Notes under the pieces: generated by a model
Told to the model about the DNA's origin: nothing
The model's database searches: none
The model's input: only the letters and a program-made list of their open reading frames with translations
DNA from: Alphaproteobacteria bacterium
Lineage (GTDB): Bacteria; Pseudomonadota; Alphaproteobacteria; UBA1280; UBA6503
DNA length: 64,000 nt
Direction: 5' to 3'
Assembly: GCA_021774615.1 (NCBI GenBank)
Contig: JAJFIW010000036.1
Span: forward strand, 101,318 to 165,317
Program-made: the position numbers and the translations under genes
Shown: positions 51,669-60,761 of the stretch, piece by piece
Numbering within the stretch: position 1 is the first letter of the stretch
Layout of the letters: each line of letters starts with the position of its first letter

Positions 51669-53129
51669 TTAATATTGTGCAGATGTAAAATTACGGAATG
51701 TTGTGGTTTCGCCATCAAATATTAGCTTAACTTGGCCTGTGGCACCCTTACGGTTTTTAGAAATTAGCAATTCTGTAATAGTGCGGATTTCGTCCAAAGT
51801 TGCTTGTTGCTCGGGAGTTGGGTCTGTACCAAACTCGCGTTCTTTATAGTAAGCTTCGCGGTATAAAAACATTACAATATCGGCATCTTGCTCGATAGAG
51901 CCAGACTCGCGCAAATCAGAAAGAAGAGGGCGTTTATTCTCGCGGCTCTCGACACCACGGGACAACTGCGACAATGCTACAACAGGTACTTCAAGCTCCC
52001 TAGCAATAGCTTTTAAGCCCTGCGATATTTCCGATATCTCGTTTACACGGCTATCGTTAGCTCGGGTAGAACCACGCATTAACTGTAAATAGTCAACCAC
52101 GATAAGCCCGATGTTTTCTTGGCGTTTTAAGCGCCGCGCACGGCTGCGCACTTGGCTAATAGACAATTGCGGGGTGTCATCGATAAATATCTTTAAAGCA
52201 GAGAGTTCATCAGCTGCTGCGGCAATACGGGTGAATTGCTCAGGTTTAACATCACCTTTTGCCATAGAAGTAGTAGAAACACCAGAGCTAGAAGACAAAA
52301 TCTTTGCTGCTAACTGGTCTGTAGACATCTCAAGCGAGAATATTGCAACGGCTGCTCCTCCTGCTTGCTCATCACTTAGTGCTTTTGCGGCATTAAGCGA
52401 AAAATTAAGCACTAATGATGTTTTACCCATACTTGGGCGAGCTGCTAAAATAATAAGGTCAGATTTTTGTAGGCCACCTAAAAGCCCATCAAGGTCTTTT
52501 AGTCCAGTGGTCGCACCAGTAAGAAAACTATCATTTTTCTTGGCAATTTCGATTTGTTCAATAACATTAACAATTGGCTTTTTAAGGTTTTGGAAGCCTT
52601 TATCAGCTAAGCCTTTTTCAGCTAGTTTAAAAAGACGACCTTCGGTGTCATTAATAAGGTCATTTGGCGATTGTTCTGTTGTAACTTCAAAAGCATCATT
52701 AGCAAGGTCAGAACCAATGCCTATAAGCTCACGTGCTAGAAAGTGTTTGTAGATAATGTCGGTATAAGTACGAACATTAATAATAGTGGTAGCATTCTCG
52801 TTTAGTTCTTCAAGGAACTTTTTGCCACCAATGTCATGGAACCATTCGTCAGAGCCAAAAAAGTTAGTAAGGGAAACAGGGTCGGCTACTTGGTCACGAT
52901 CAAGTAAACGGGACATGGCGTCGTAAACTTTACCATGTGCGCCAACATAGAAATGTTCTGGTAGTAAAAAGCCTTCAATGTCGGCATAAAGGCCATTATT
53001 AAGTAGTAATGCACCTAATAATGCGCGTTCTGCATCTTGCGAGTGTGGCGCAGAACGGGACAAAGCCGCGTCTCCATCCTGATGGAGGGAAACAACGGCT
53101 TTGTCGTCGGCGTTCTTTTGCCCAGTCAT
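51669..53129 (-). CDS. dnaB: Replicative DNA helicase DnaB
   Basis: DnaB is the hexameric helicase at the replication fork. The 486-residue product has an N-terminal domain (RSAPHSQDAERALLGALLL), a linker, and the RecA-like domain with Walker A AARPSMGKTS, Walker B GLIVVDYLQLM and the segment LSQLSRGVESRENKRPLLSDLRESGSIEQDAD. It lies seven bases after rplI and closes the rpsF-rpsR-DUF2232-rplI-dnaB operon. Confidence 0.97.
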   Translation of the reverse strand: MTGQKNADDKAVVSLHQDGDAALSRSAPHSQDAERALLGALLLNNGLYADIEGFLLPEHFYVGAHGKVYDAMSRLLDRDQVADPVSLTNFFGSDEWFHDIGGKKFLEELNENATTIINVRTYTDIIYKHFLARELIGIGSDLANDAFEVTTEQSPNDLINDTEGRLFKLAEKGLADKGFQNLKKPIVNVIEQIEIAKKNDSFLTGATTGLKDLDGLLGGLQKSDLIILAARPSMGKTSLVLNFSLNAAKALSDEQAGGAAVAIFSLEMSTDQLAAKILSSSSGVSTTSMAKGDVKPEQFTRIAAAADELSALKIFIDDTPQLSISQVRSRARRLKRQENIGLIVVDYLQLMRGSTRANDSRVNEISEISQGLKAIARELEVPVVALSQLSRGVESRENKRPLLSDLRESGSIEQDADIVMFLYREAYYKEREFGTDPTPEQQATLDEIRTITELLISKNRKGATGQVKLIFDGETTTFRNFTSAQY

Positions 53130-53135
53130 CTGTAA

Positions 53136-53585
53136 TTACAGAACCTGACGGCGGATAGCTACAGGCAACTTAAAAGTAACTTCAGGGTGTAGAGTTACAA
53201 TAGCTGTATAATCGCCAACTGTTTTAATCGGCTCGCTTAGCTCTACAGAACCTTTAGGCACTGCATGGCCAATAGTAGTTAATGCCTTTTGCAAGTCGCT
53301 TGACTTTACTGAACCATAAAGCTGCCCTGTTTCAGATGCCTGACGCTCTAGGCTTACAGAAACACCATCAAGTGTTTTTGCAAGTTTTTCAGCTTCTACA
53401 CGGCGTGCAGAATTATCTGTTTCTAGTTGCTTGCGACGTTCTTCGTAAGTAGCAAGGTTAGCTTTAGTTGCAGGCAATGCTTTGCTTTGCGGCAACAAGA
53501 AATTGCGGGCAAAACCACCTTTAACGGTAACAATGTCCCCCATATTTCCGAGGTTAGGAACGCGTTCCAATAGGATAACTTCCAT
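53136..53585 (-). CDS. rplI: 50S ribosomal protein L9
   Basis: L9 bridges the large subunit surface through a long helix. The 149-residue product starts MEVILLERVPNLGNMGDIVTVKGGFARNFLLP, the standard N-domain, then the connecting helix and a C-domain. A TTG four codons upstream is in frame, but GGAG sits six bases before the ATG at 53585 and the family begins there. The gene is part of the rpsF operon. Confidence 0.97.
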   Translation of the reverse strand: MEVILLERVPNLGNMGDIVTVKGGFARNFLLPQSKALPATKANLATYEERRKQLETDNSARRVEAEKLAKTLDGVSVSLERQASETGQLYGSVKSSDLQKALTTIGHAVPKGSVELSEPIKTVGDYTAIVTLHPEVTFKLPVAIRRQVL

Positions 53586-53618
53586 TGTCTTCTCCAATAA
53601 TAAATTTATGTTTATACT

Positions 53619-54623
53619 TTAATCGTCAGCAGATTTCTTGTTAACCATAATAAACTGGTTACCCATTCCAATAGCTACAAATGTTAGCCCTAGTGGTACA
53701 GGCATAACAAGTAATCCAAAGACTAGAATTAGGTATACACCAAAAAGCCCAAATCTTGCTAGTCTTTTTCTTAGAAAACGATGCACAGTTGAAAAACCTT
53801 GAATTACTAAAGGTATGATAAAAGCAGCAAGAATAGGGGTAAAATAAAATAAGTAGTTATTTCCAGCGTCAGAGTTTGAAAGAGTCATGTAAATAGCACC
53901 AGATAAAATAAATCCTGCCGAAAATAACGGAGAAAAATAAAGACAATGCAATTTAGGCATAGGTTGCACAATTAACCCACGGCTAAATAGTATCCACTGT
54001 GCAAACAATAAATTAGCAAACTGGCTAAGGGTAAATAATATGACCATAAATGCTGGTAATTGCTGCGTAATATTTGCAGCAATAATCTGTGGGTGTGTTA
54101 CCTCAGCAGGTAAGTTTGGGTTTATGTTTTTAATATGTTCGCTAACTTTTTCTGCAAAAGGAAGAGTGGTATCGTAGAAAACATCGTGCAGAGATTGCCC
54201 CATTAATACATTAGACAATAAGGCTGCGAGCACAAATAATGAAAGCCCTATAAAGGTAAGTAATAACACAGCAGCTTCTGCAGGAACCCATTTAGTTTCC
54301 CCGTTTTCTTGAAGCGGTAGGGCAGTGCTATAGAAATAACCCACAGCAAGTACTGGTAGTGCAATCATAAGCATAAACGATAATAGCGCACCAATTAAGC
54401 TACCACTTGGTAAAACACCAATTACACCTATAAACGCCAAAAAAACCCCAGCGCCAGCTAGCGCTAGCACGCTATCTCCGCGGTTTGTTGTAAATGCAGT
54501 CATAAAAAGAGGGATAGATGCAATCGGGAATAGTATTTGCCCAATTGCAGGGTGGATAAAAGCACTTGCATAAAAAAACGCAGCAGTGATACCAGCCAAA
54601 ACGGTTAGCATACTGCTGCGCAT
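53619..54623 (-). CDS. DUF2232 membrane protein
   Basis: The 334-residue product has about eight to nine hydrophobic segments and no soluble domain. It corresponds to the DUF2232 (YybS-like) protein that many alphaproteobacteria carry between rpsR and rplI. The role is unknown; a link to translation or envelope growth is suggested only by the conserved position. It overlaps nothing and is spaced 17 bases from rpsR and 33 from rplI. Confidence 0.8.
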   Translation of the reverse strand: MRSSMLTVLAGITAAFFYASAFIHPAIGQILFPIASIPLFMTAFTTNRGDSVLALAGAGVFLAFIGVIGVLPSGSLIGALLSFMLMIALPVLAVGYFYSTALPLQENGETKWVPAEAAVLLLTFIGLSLFVLAALLSNVLMGQSLHDVFYDTTLPFAEKVSEHIKNINPNLPAEVTHPQIIAANITQQLPAFMVILFTLSQFANLLFAQWILFSRGLIVQPMPKLHCLYFSPLFSAGFILSGAIYMTLSNSDAGNNYLFYFTPILAAFIIPLVIQGFSTVHRFLRKRLARFGLFGVYLILVFGLLVMPVPLGLTFVAIGMGNQFIMVNKKSADD

Positions 54624-54640
54624 TTAAATATTCCCGCTTA

Positions 54641-54994
54641 TTAGCGGTTTGAGTAAGGCAACAAAGCAAGGATACGAGCACGTTTTACTGCTTGTGCTAG
54701 CTTGCGTTGTTTCTTAGCGCTTACGCCTGTAACGTGGCGAGGGATAATCTTGCCATACTCTGAGATATAACGACCCAATAGGCGCATATCTTTATAGTCA
54801 ATTGCAGGTGCAGCATCGCCAGTAAATGGGCAATTTTTACGACGTTGGAAGTAAGGACGACCGAACAGACGAGTCTGTGCTTTATTGTCTTTACTTTCTT
54901 CAAAGTGTTGCTCACCAACAGGTGTTTTTAGAGTTACTGATACTGGTGCAGCTTTTTCAGTAGCTACTGTTTCTGTGTTTTTTACTTCAGACAT
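54641..54994 (-). CDS. rpsR: 30S ribosomal protein S18 with N-terminal extension
   Basis: S18 binds with S6 to the platform of the small subunit. The 117-residue product has the family core from about residue 43 ([63 protein letters not shown]). The first 40 residues are an extra, charged and low-complexity tail ([20 protein letters not shown]). AAGGAT lies at normal spacing before the ATG and no internal start matches the usual beginning, so the extension seems real. It sits in the rpsF operon. Confidence 0.95.
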   Translation of the reverse strand: MSEVKNTETVATEKAAPVSVTLKTPVGEQHFEESKDNKAQTRLFGRPYFQRRKNCPFTGDAAPAIDYKDMRLLGRYISEYGKIIPRHVTGVSAKKQRKLAQAVKRARILALLPYSNR

Positions 54995-55029
54995 ATTTCT
55001 ATCCTTTTCTAACTAAATAGACGCAAGAG

Positions 55030-55401
55030 TTACGCGTCAAATTTTTTGGCAGGGCGAGTTGTTTTACGCTCTGGTGCCATCATTGCTGTTGGTTCTTTGC
55101 TGATTTCATCAACACGAATAGTTAGAAAACGAATTACGTCGTCTGATTGTTGCATCAATGTTTCCATCTTATCGATAATGCCACTTGCTGTTGAGGCTTG
55201 GAAGCCAAGGTGGATGTAGTGGCCTTTACGGTGTTTGTTCAGACGGTAAGCTAGAGTACGTAGACCCCAGTTCTCGTTTTTTAGAACTTCACCTTTACTC
55301 TCACCGATAAGCGTGGTGAATTTTACGCCGATTTGCTCAGCCTGTTGGGCTGTTAAATCAGGGCGAACGATAAATGTTGTTTCGTAAAATGCTGTATTCA
55401 T
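55030..55401 (-). CDS. rpsF: 30S ribosomal protein S6
   Basis: S6 pairs with S18 in the small subunit platform. The 123-residue product starts MNTAFYETTFIVRPDLTAQQAEQIG and contains ENWGLRTLAYRLNKHRKGHYIHLGF, all typical. A TTG three codons upstream is in frame, but the ATG at 55401 has AGGAG at normal spacing. It leads the operon. The leader carries two hairpins that resemble the site where the S6:S18 complex represses its own message. Confidence 0.96.
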   Translation of the reverse strand: MNTAFYETTFIVRPDLTAQQAEQIGVKFTTLIGESKGEVLKNENWGLRTLAYRLNKHRKGHYIHLGFQASTASGIIDKMETLMQQSDDVIRFLTIRVDEISKEPTAMMAPERKTTRPAKKFDA

Positions 55402-55431
55402 AACATACAACTCCTATTTCTTTTGGTTATG

Positions 55432-55476
55432 CTCGTAAATATTACGAGTGTCGCCACCGATAAACAGCACGGTAGC
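55432..55476 (-). promoter_or_regulatory. Structured rpsF leader, possible S6:S18-binding element
   Basis: On the minus strand, GCTACCG (55470-55476) pairs with CGGTGGC (55453-55459) around a 10-base loop. A second hairpin of seven pairs follows (CTCGTAA-TAT-TTACGAG, 55432-55448). The CCG in the first stem and the position before rpsF fit the known S6:S18 autoregulatory leader, though I cannot confirm the fine structure. Confidence 0.5.
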
Positions 55477-55490
55477 AAGGTTCATAGGAG

Positions 55491-55519
55491 AACATAGGAG
55501 TAAAAAGCAGATATTGCAA
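55491..55519 (-). promoter_or_regulatory. Likely rpsF operon promoter
   Basis: On the minus strand, TTGCAA (55514-55519) and TATGTT (55491-55496) are 17 bases apart, each matching four of six consensus positions. It is placed just upstream of the structured leader and back-to-back with the fabD promoter. Confidence 0.45.
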
Positions 55520-55537
55520 GCATTTTTACACTAACTA

Positions 55538-55566
55538 TTGACATATCTACTCATAAAACCGATAAA
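55538..55566 (+). promoter_or_regulatory. Sigma-70-type promoter of the fab operon
   Basis: A perfect TTGACA (55538-55543) is followed after 17 bases by GATAAA (55561-55566). Predicted start is near 55573, about 48 bases before the fabD start. Confidence 0.6.
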
Positions 55567-55620
55567 AGAACTCTAATTTTTATGTTTTAAGTGCAATTAG
55601 TATAAAGTTAAAGAGGTCAC

Positions 55621-56544
55621 ATGCAAAAAGAACAAACAGTTATTGTTTTCCCTGGTCAAGGGTCACAAAAAGTTGGTATGGGCAGCGATTTTGCGCAGCA
55701 TCCGTCAGCAAAGTTGTTATTTGAACAAGCAGACGATATATTAAAATTTAAATTATCAACTTTGATGCATAGTGGCGATAGCGCAGAACTTTCTTTAACC
55801 GAAAACACCCAACCAGCATTATTACTAGCTGGTATCGCAGCATTAAAAGTTATGGAAGATGAAGCAGAAAAATATCTTCCTGAATTAGCATCTTTTGTTG
55901 CTGGGCACTCTTTGGGTGAATACACAGCGTTAGTAGCAGCAGGTGTTTTAAGTTTTGAAGACGGGATAAGTCTTGTCCGCCTTCGTGGCCAAGCAATGCA
56001 ACGTGCGGTACCTGTAGGGCAAGGTAAAATGGCAGCTGTTTTAGGTTTAAATATTGAGAATGTTGAAAAAATAGCAACTAAAGCCAACGTTTACATTGCA
56101 AACGATAATAGCAACGGGCAAGTGGTTTTATCGGGTGCTGCAGACGCGATTGACAGCGCTTGCCTTATTGCAAAAGAGTTTGGCGCAAAGCGTGCTGTTA
56201 TTCTACCTGTTTCGGCACCATTTCATTGCCCGATGATGGCTGCTGCTGCTGAGGAAATGGCCAGTGCATTTACAAAAGTAGAGTTCTCTGCACCAAAATT
56301 ACCTGTTGTAAGTAACATAACCGCTATCGCCGAAACCGATGGCGAAGCATTTAAAGAATTACTTACTAAACAAATCACAGGCACCGTACGTTGGCGTGAA
56401 AGCATGCAAATGCTAGCGAATAACGGTGTTGAACACCTTATAGAGTTAGGGTGTGGCAATGTATTAACTGGCCTTGCAGCACGTTGTGATGCTCGTTTAA
56501 ATGGCGTTGCGATGAGCACAGTTGCCGACACAAAAGCCGCTTAA
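55621..56544 (+). CDS. fabD: Malonyl-CoA-ACP transacylase
   Basis: FabD loads malonyl groups on acyl carrier protein. The 307-residue product has FPGQGSQKVGMG, the nucleophile Ser97 in GHSLGEYTAL, the Arg in RLRGQAMQ, the His in PVSAPFHCPMM, and QITGTVRW near the C-terminus. AGAGG lies at normal spacing. It leads fabD-fabG-acpP-fabF-mltG-gmk with a promoter at 55538. Confidence 0.97.
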   Translation: MQKEQTVIVFPGQGSQKVGMGSDFAQHPSAKLLFEQADDILKFKLSTLMHSGDSAELSLTENTQPALLLAGIAALKVMEDEAEKYLPELASFVAGHSLGEYTALVAAGVLSFEDGISLVRLRGQAMQRAVPVGQGKMAAVLGLNIENVEKIATKANVYIANDNSNGQVVLSGAADAIDSACLIAKEFGAKRAVILPVSAPFHCPMMAAAAEEMASAFTKVEFSAPKLPVVSNITAIAETDGEAFKELLTKQITGTVRWRESMQMLANNGVEHLIELGCGNVLTGLAARCDARLNGVAMSTVADTKAA

Positions 56545-56562
56545 AAAGAAAGAAAATACAAA

Positions 56563-57300
56563 ATGAATTTTTGCACATTAGAAGGTAAAATAGCTGTAGT
56601 AACAGGTGGTAGCCGTGGCATTGGAAAAATTATTGCAATGGCTTTAAAAGAAGCTGGGGCTAAAGTGGTTATTATTGGTAGTAATGAGCTAACTGTTAAA
56701 GAAACGGCAATGGAGTTAGGGGTTAGTTTTGATATGGCTGATTTTGGCCAAAAAGAACAAGTACAAGAGCTTGGGGCTCGGTTAATAAAGAACTACCCTG
56801 AAGGTATCGACATTCTTGTTAATAATGCTGGTTTTTCTGAAGATGGTTTATTTGTGCGCCAAAGCGACGAACAGTGGAGTAAGGTTTTACAAATTAACCT
56901 TGATAGCGCGGTTTCGCTAACTAGAGCATTTATACCATCAATGATGAAAAAACGTGCTGGGCGTATTATTAATATAACTTCTGTGGTTGGGCATACTGGT
57001 AATAGTGGGCAAACTGCTTATGTGGCATCAAAAGCGGCATTAACTGGCTTTACAAAAGCTTTAGCAAAAGAAATTGCAAGGCGTGGTATAACTGTTAATG
57101 CTATTTCTCCAGGGTTTATCGAAACCAACATGACACAACAACTACCAGAAAAAGTTGTTGCCGACTACAAGTCGTCAATTCCTTTACAAAGATTTGGTCA
57201 ACCTGAAGATATCGCTAATACAGTACGTTTCTTAGCGTCTGATGCAGCGGGATACATCACAGGTACGACCGTGCATGTAAATGGTGGTTTATACGTTTAA
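56563..57300 (+). CDS. fabG: 3-oxoacyl-ACP reductase
   Basis: FabG is the NADPH-dependent short-chain dehydrogenase of type II fatty acid synthesis. The 245-residue product has VVTGGSRGIGK, NNAGFSEDG, and the catalytic set Ser140, Tyr153 and Lys157 (TAYVASKAALTGFTKA). The ending GYITGTTVHVNGGLYV is typical of FabG. It follows fabD by 18 bases. A 236-base structured spacer separates it from acpP. Confidence 0.97.
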   Translation: MNFCTLEGKIAVVTGGSRGIGKIIAMALKEAGAKVVIIGSNELTVKETAMELGVSFDMADFGQKEQVQELGARLIKNYPEGIDILVNNAGFSEDGLFVRQSDEQWSKVLQINLDSAVSLTRAFIPSMMKKRAGRIINITSVVGHTGNSGQTAYVASKAALTGFTKALAKEIARRGITVNAISPGFIETNMTQQLPEKVVADYKSSIPLQRFGQPEDIANTVRFLASDAAGYITGTTVHVNGGLYV

Positions 57301-57382
57301 GCATATTTTATTTTGTCTTTATGCTTCTATATGGTAAATCAGTAATCTATAGTTATTTAACTTTGTATTTACATAGCTAAAC

Positions 57383-57489
57383 AACTATGGGCACAAGCTG
57401 CTTTGTGCCCCACTAGTGGAGTCTAACTACGGCTATGCCATAGTTTAAGCGGAGCTGAGTGCAACTTAAAACTGTGTAGGTTTTAAGTT
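57383..57489 (+). promoter_or_regulatory. Structured region before acpP
   Basis: Four base-paired elements lie within 107 bases. An outer stem pairs AACTATGG (57383-57390) with CCATAGTT (57438-57445). Inside it is GGGCACAA (57389-57396) with TTGTGCCC (57403-57410). A palindrome CCACTAGTGG lies at 57410-57419. A ten-pair hairpin AACTTAAAAC/GTTTTAAGTT with a 7-base loop lies at 57463-57489. None has a T run, so they look like a folded leader or attenuator and not a terminator. Confidence 0.5.
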
Positions 57490-57536
57490 AAATTAATATG
57501 AATATAAATTATAGTTTTAAAGAAGGACTTTATTTG

Positions 57537-57776
57537 ATGAGTGACATTGCCTCTCGCGTAAAGAAAATTGTTGTTGAACAACTTGGTGTTGAAGCCGAAA
57601 AAGTAACCGACACTGCAAGTTTTATCGATGACTTGGGTGCAGACTCTCTGGACACAGTTGAGTTGGTTATGGCTTTAGAAGAAGAATTTGGTATTGAAAT
57701 TCCTGATGAAGATGCCGAAAAAATCTCTAACGTTAGCCAAGCTATAGAATACGTTTCGACGAATATTGCTGCTTAA
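57537..57776 (+). CDS. acpP: Acyl carrier protein
   Basis: ACP carries growing acyl chains on a 4'-phosphopantetheine arm. The 79-residue product starts [22 protein letters not shown] and has the attachment Ser37 in [22 protein letters not shown] longer frame begins at 57498, but AAGGA at 57523-57527 is placed for the ATG at 57537 and the family starts there. The leader upstream is strongly structured. fabF follows 80 bases later. Confidence 0.98.
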   Translation: MSDIASRVKKIVVEQLGVEAEKVTDTASFIDDLGADSLDTVELVMALEEEFGIEIPDEDAEKISNVSQAIEYVSTNIAA

Positions 57777-57856
57777 CTAGCAAAATTCTGGTTTAATATT
57801 GGGCGGGTTTATGGCTTAGGCTATAAGCTCCGCTTTTTCAAATTTATGGAGTCCTC

Positions 57857-59107
57857 ATGACAGATAGACGCCGTGTTGTTGTTACAGGTATAGGGGCTGT
57901 ATCCCCTCTTGGTTCAAACGCTACTGAAACTTGGGAAGGTTTAAGTGCTGCTCGTAATGGTATAGAGCAAATTACTCTGTTTGATATTACCGAGGATTAC
58001 CCTTGCCAAATTGCTGGTGAAGTAAAAAACTTTGACCCGTCTGCTATTATATCTACCAAAGACCAACGCAAAATGGATAGATTTATCCAACTAGGTTTAG
58101 TCGCTACAGATGAGGCTATGCGCCAAGCAGGCTTCCCCGACTTAGAATCTATCCCCGATGATGAGCGCGAACGCTTTGGGGTTGCTTTGGGGTCTGGGAT
58201 TGGTGGTTTCCCGCTTATTGAAAAAACTTATGATGTTTTAAAAGAAAAAGGGCCACGTAGGGTTTCGCCATTTTTTATACCAGGTATTTTAGTTAACCTA
58301 CTCTCTGGGCATGCAAGCATTCGCTACGGGATGTATGGACCTAACCTTAGCCATGTTAGTGCATGTGCAACTTCTTCCCATGCGGTTGGCGAAGCTGGCG
58401 AAATGATCCGCCGTGGCATTGCCGACGTTATGGTTGCAGGTGGTGCTGAAAGTACCATTTGCCAGTTAGCTGTTGCAGGTTTCTCTGCACTTAGAGCCTT
58501 ATCTACAGGGCATAACGATAGCCCTGAAACCGCATGCCGACCATTTGACAAAGACCGCGATGGCTTTGTAATGGGTGAGGGGGCTGGTGTTCTTGTTCTA
58601 GAAGAGTACGAGCATGCTCGTAAACGTGGAGCTACTATTTTAGCTGAGCTTTCTGGTTATGGCTTATCTAGCGATGGTCATCATCTTACTATGCCTGTGC
58701 CAGATGGCCGTGGAGCAATTAGTGCTATGAAAATGGCACTTAACGATGGTGGCTTAAACCCTGAAGATGTGGGCTATGTTAATGCTCATGCCACATCTAC
58801 TCCTGCTGGTGACGAAACAGAGTCGCAAGCAATCGAGAAAGTATTTGGCAATAAAATATTGGTATCGGCAACAAAATCTATGACTGGGCACCTTTTAGGC
58901 GCTGCAGGTGGGCTTGAGGCTGCCATTAGTATTTTGGCACTACAAAAAGGAGTTGTTCCACCAACTCGTAACCTTGACACACCAAGCGAGTCCTGCCACC
59001 TTGATTATATTGCACATACCGCTCGTGAAGTTAAAATAAAAGCAGCATTAAGCAACTCGTTTGGCTTTGGTGGCACTAATGCTGCCTTAGTATTTAAAAA
59101 GATATAA
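57857..59107 (+). CDS. fabF: 3-oxoacyl-ACP synthase II
   Basis: FabF condenses malonyl-ACP with acyl-ACP. The 416-residue product has VVVTGIGAVSPLG, the nucleophile Cys170 in SHVSACATSSHAVGEA, the first His in NAHATSTPAGDE, the Lys and second His in TKSMTGHLLGAAGGLEA, and SNSFGFGGTNAALVF at the end. Length is standard. mltG starts four bases later. Confidence 0.97.
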   Translation: MTDRRRVVVTGIGAVSPLGSNATETWEGLSAARNGIEQITLFDITEDYPCQIAGEVKNFDPSAIISTKDQRKMDRFIQLGLVATDEAMRQAGFPDLESIPDDERERFGVALGSGIGGFPLIEKTYDVLKEKGPRRVSPFFIPGILVNLLSGHASIRYGMYGPNLSHVSACATSSHAVGEAGEMIRRGIADVMVAGGAESTICQLAVAGFSALRALSTGHNDSPETACRPFDKDRDGFVMGEGAGVLVLEEYEHARKRGATILAELSGYGLSSDGHHLTMPVPDGRGAISAMKMALNDGGLNPEDVGYVNAHATSTPAGDETESQAIEKVFGNKILVSATKSMTGHLLGAAGGLEAAISILALQKGVVPPTRNLDTPSESCHLDYIAHTAREVKIKAALSNSFGFGGTNAALVFKKI

Positions 59108-59111
59108 AAAA

Positions 59112-60080
59112 ATGACACAAAAAAAAGTAATAAATCGTCTTATTGTTATCACTATTTTATTAATAGCCACACTATGGGCAGGGTTCTCTTTTTGGATGCA
59201 GTCTCTGCACCAAAAAGGAAACCTACAACAGCCTGTTACCTTGATTATTGAAAAAGGTGAAGGTACAAACCATATTGCCAATAAATTAAAAAATGCTGGC
59301 GTAATTGACAGTATTTTTATATTTAAATTAGCAGCACGGGCAAGCTTAGCTGACCGCATCTTTAAAGCAGGTGAGTATACTTTTGAGCCACAAATATCTG
59401 TACGTGGAGTAATGAAAAAGATTAGCGGTGGTGATGTAGTTAAACGTAAAATTACTATTCCTGAAGGGCTAACTTACAAGGAAATTAGGCAAATATTATT
59501 AGATGAAGAGGGGCTCAGAGGCCCTCCGCTTGAGTTTGCTGAAGGTGCGTTACTACCCGAAACTTATGATTTCCGCTGGGGGGATAAACGTACTGATTTA
59601 ATGCGCCGTATGGCTAATAACATGAACAGCACCGTTAAAGAAGCTTGGGAAGGTCGTGCTTTTGATTTGCCGATATCTTCTCCTGAAGAGCTACTAACAT
59701 TGGCATCTATCATCGAAAAAGAAACTAGCATCGATGGTGAGAGAGGCATTATTGCTGGGGTATTTGTAAACCGACTAAGGAAAAATATGCGCTTGCAGTC
59801 TGACCCTACGGTTATTTATGGTGCTAGCAATTATAAAGGTGACATAACTTGGAAACACTTAAAAGAAGCACACCCATTTAATACTTATGTGCATAAAGGC
59901 TTGCCACCAAGCCCTATTGCAAGCCCCGGCAAAGCAGCTATTTTTGCTGCAGCTAACCCAGAAGCAACAGAAGCTTTATTCTTTGTGGCTGATGGAAATG
60001 GCGGCCATGTATTTGCTAAAACTTATACAGAACATAAAATTAACGTTGCAGCCATGCTAGAGCGCCAAAAAAATAATTAG
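59112..60080 (+). CDS. mltG: Endolytic transglycosylase MltG
   Basis: MltG cuts nascent peptidoglycan strands near the inner membrane and sets glycan length. The 322-residue product has a membrane anchor at about 8-28, a LysM-like part (TLIIEKGEGTNHIANKLKNAGVI), and the catalytic domain with GALLPETYDF, LASIIEKETSIDGERGIIAGVF (catalytic Glu in IEKE), RLQSDPTVIYG and NTYVHKGLPPSPIASPG. The fabF-mltG-gmk order is usual in alphaproteobacteria. Confidence 0.96.
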   Translation: MTQKKVINRLIVITILLIATLWAGFSFWMQSLHQKGNLQQPVTLIIEKGEGTNHIANKLKNAGVIDSIFIFKLAARASLADRIFKAGEYTFEPQISVRGVMKKISGGDVVKRKITIPEGLTYKEIRQILLDEEGLRGPPLEFAEGALLPETYDFRWGDKRTDLMRRMANNMNSTVKEAWEGRAFDLPISSPEELLTLASIIEKETSIDGERGIIAGVFVNRLRKNMRLQSDPTVIYGASNYKGDITWKHLKEAHPFNTYVHKGLPPSPIASPGKAAIFAAANPEATEALFFVADGNGGHVFAKTYTEHKINVAAMLERQKNN

Positions 60081-60092
60081 AGGAATATCACC

Positions 60093-60761
60093 ATGCCTGA
60101 AGAATTACACCAACGGGGGATGATGCTTATAATTTCTGGCCCTTCAGGCTGCGGTAAAGATACAGTCGCCGATATGCTAGGCGAAGATGAACCATTTATT
60201 GAGCGAACCATTACTACAACAAGCCGCTCTATCCGCACTGGTGAAATAGACGGCACTGACTATAATTTTATTAATCGTGAAGAATTTGAAACCAAAATAA
60301 GCGAAGGTTATTTTTTAGAATATAACGAATTTGTAGGCAATTATTATGGTATTCCTCGAGGTCCTGTTGAAGAAAAACTTTCTAAAGGTCGCGATGTTAT
60401 TTTTGTTATTGATTGGAATGGTGCACGCAAACTAAGTAGTGCTATGCCTGAAGATGTTGTTGGTGTTTTCTTGCTTCCTCCATCTCTTGAAGACCTTAAA
60501 GAAAGACTAGTCAAACGAGGTCTTGATAATGCCGATGCTATTGAAAATAGGTTTAAGCAAGGTAAAATAGATATTACCCATTACGACGAATACGATTACG
60601 TAGTTGTTAATGATGACCTTGAAAGCGTAATGCGCCGTTTTAAGCGCATCTTGCGTGCCGAGCGCTTAAAACGCTACCGCCAACCATGGCTAAAAGGTTT
60701 TGTGCAAGAGCTTCTCGCTGGCGAGAAACCTTCTCTTTCTAAATTAAATGAGCTCCGCTAA
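60093..60761 (+). CDS. gmk: Guanylate kinase
   Basis: Gmk phosphorylates GMP to GDP. The 222-residue product has the P-loop SGPSGCGKDT, the GMP-binding segment TTTSRSIRTGEIDGTDYNF, EYNEFVGNYYGIPRG, and VIFVIDWNGARKL. The usual Ser/Thr after GK in the P-loop is Asp in this sequence (GCGKDT), which is seen in some family members. The C-terminus extends about 15 residues past the usual end. The 3' end overlaps rsmA, on the other strand, by 18 bases. Confidence 0.95.
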   Translation: MPEELHQRGMMLIISGPSGCGKDTVADMLGEDEPFIERTITTTSRSIRTGEIDGTDYNFINREEFETKISEGYFLEYNEFVGNYYGIPRGPVEEKLSKGRDVIFVIDWNGARKLSSAMPEDVVGVFLLPPSLEDLKERLVKRGLDNADAIENRFKQGKIDITHYDEYDYVVVNDDLESVMRRFKRILRAERLKRYRQPWLKGFVQELLAGEKPSLSKLNELR

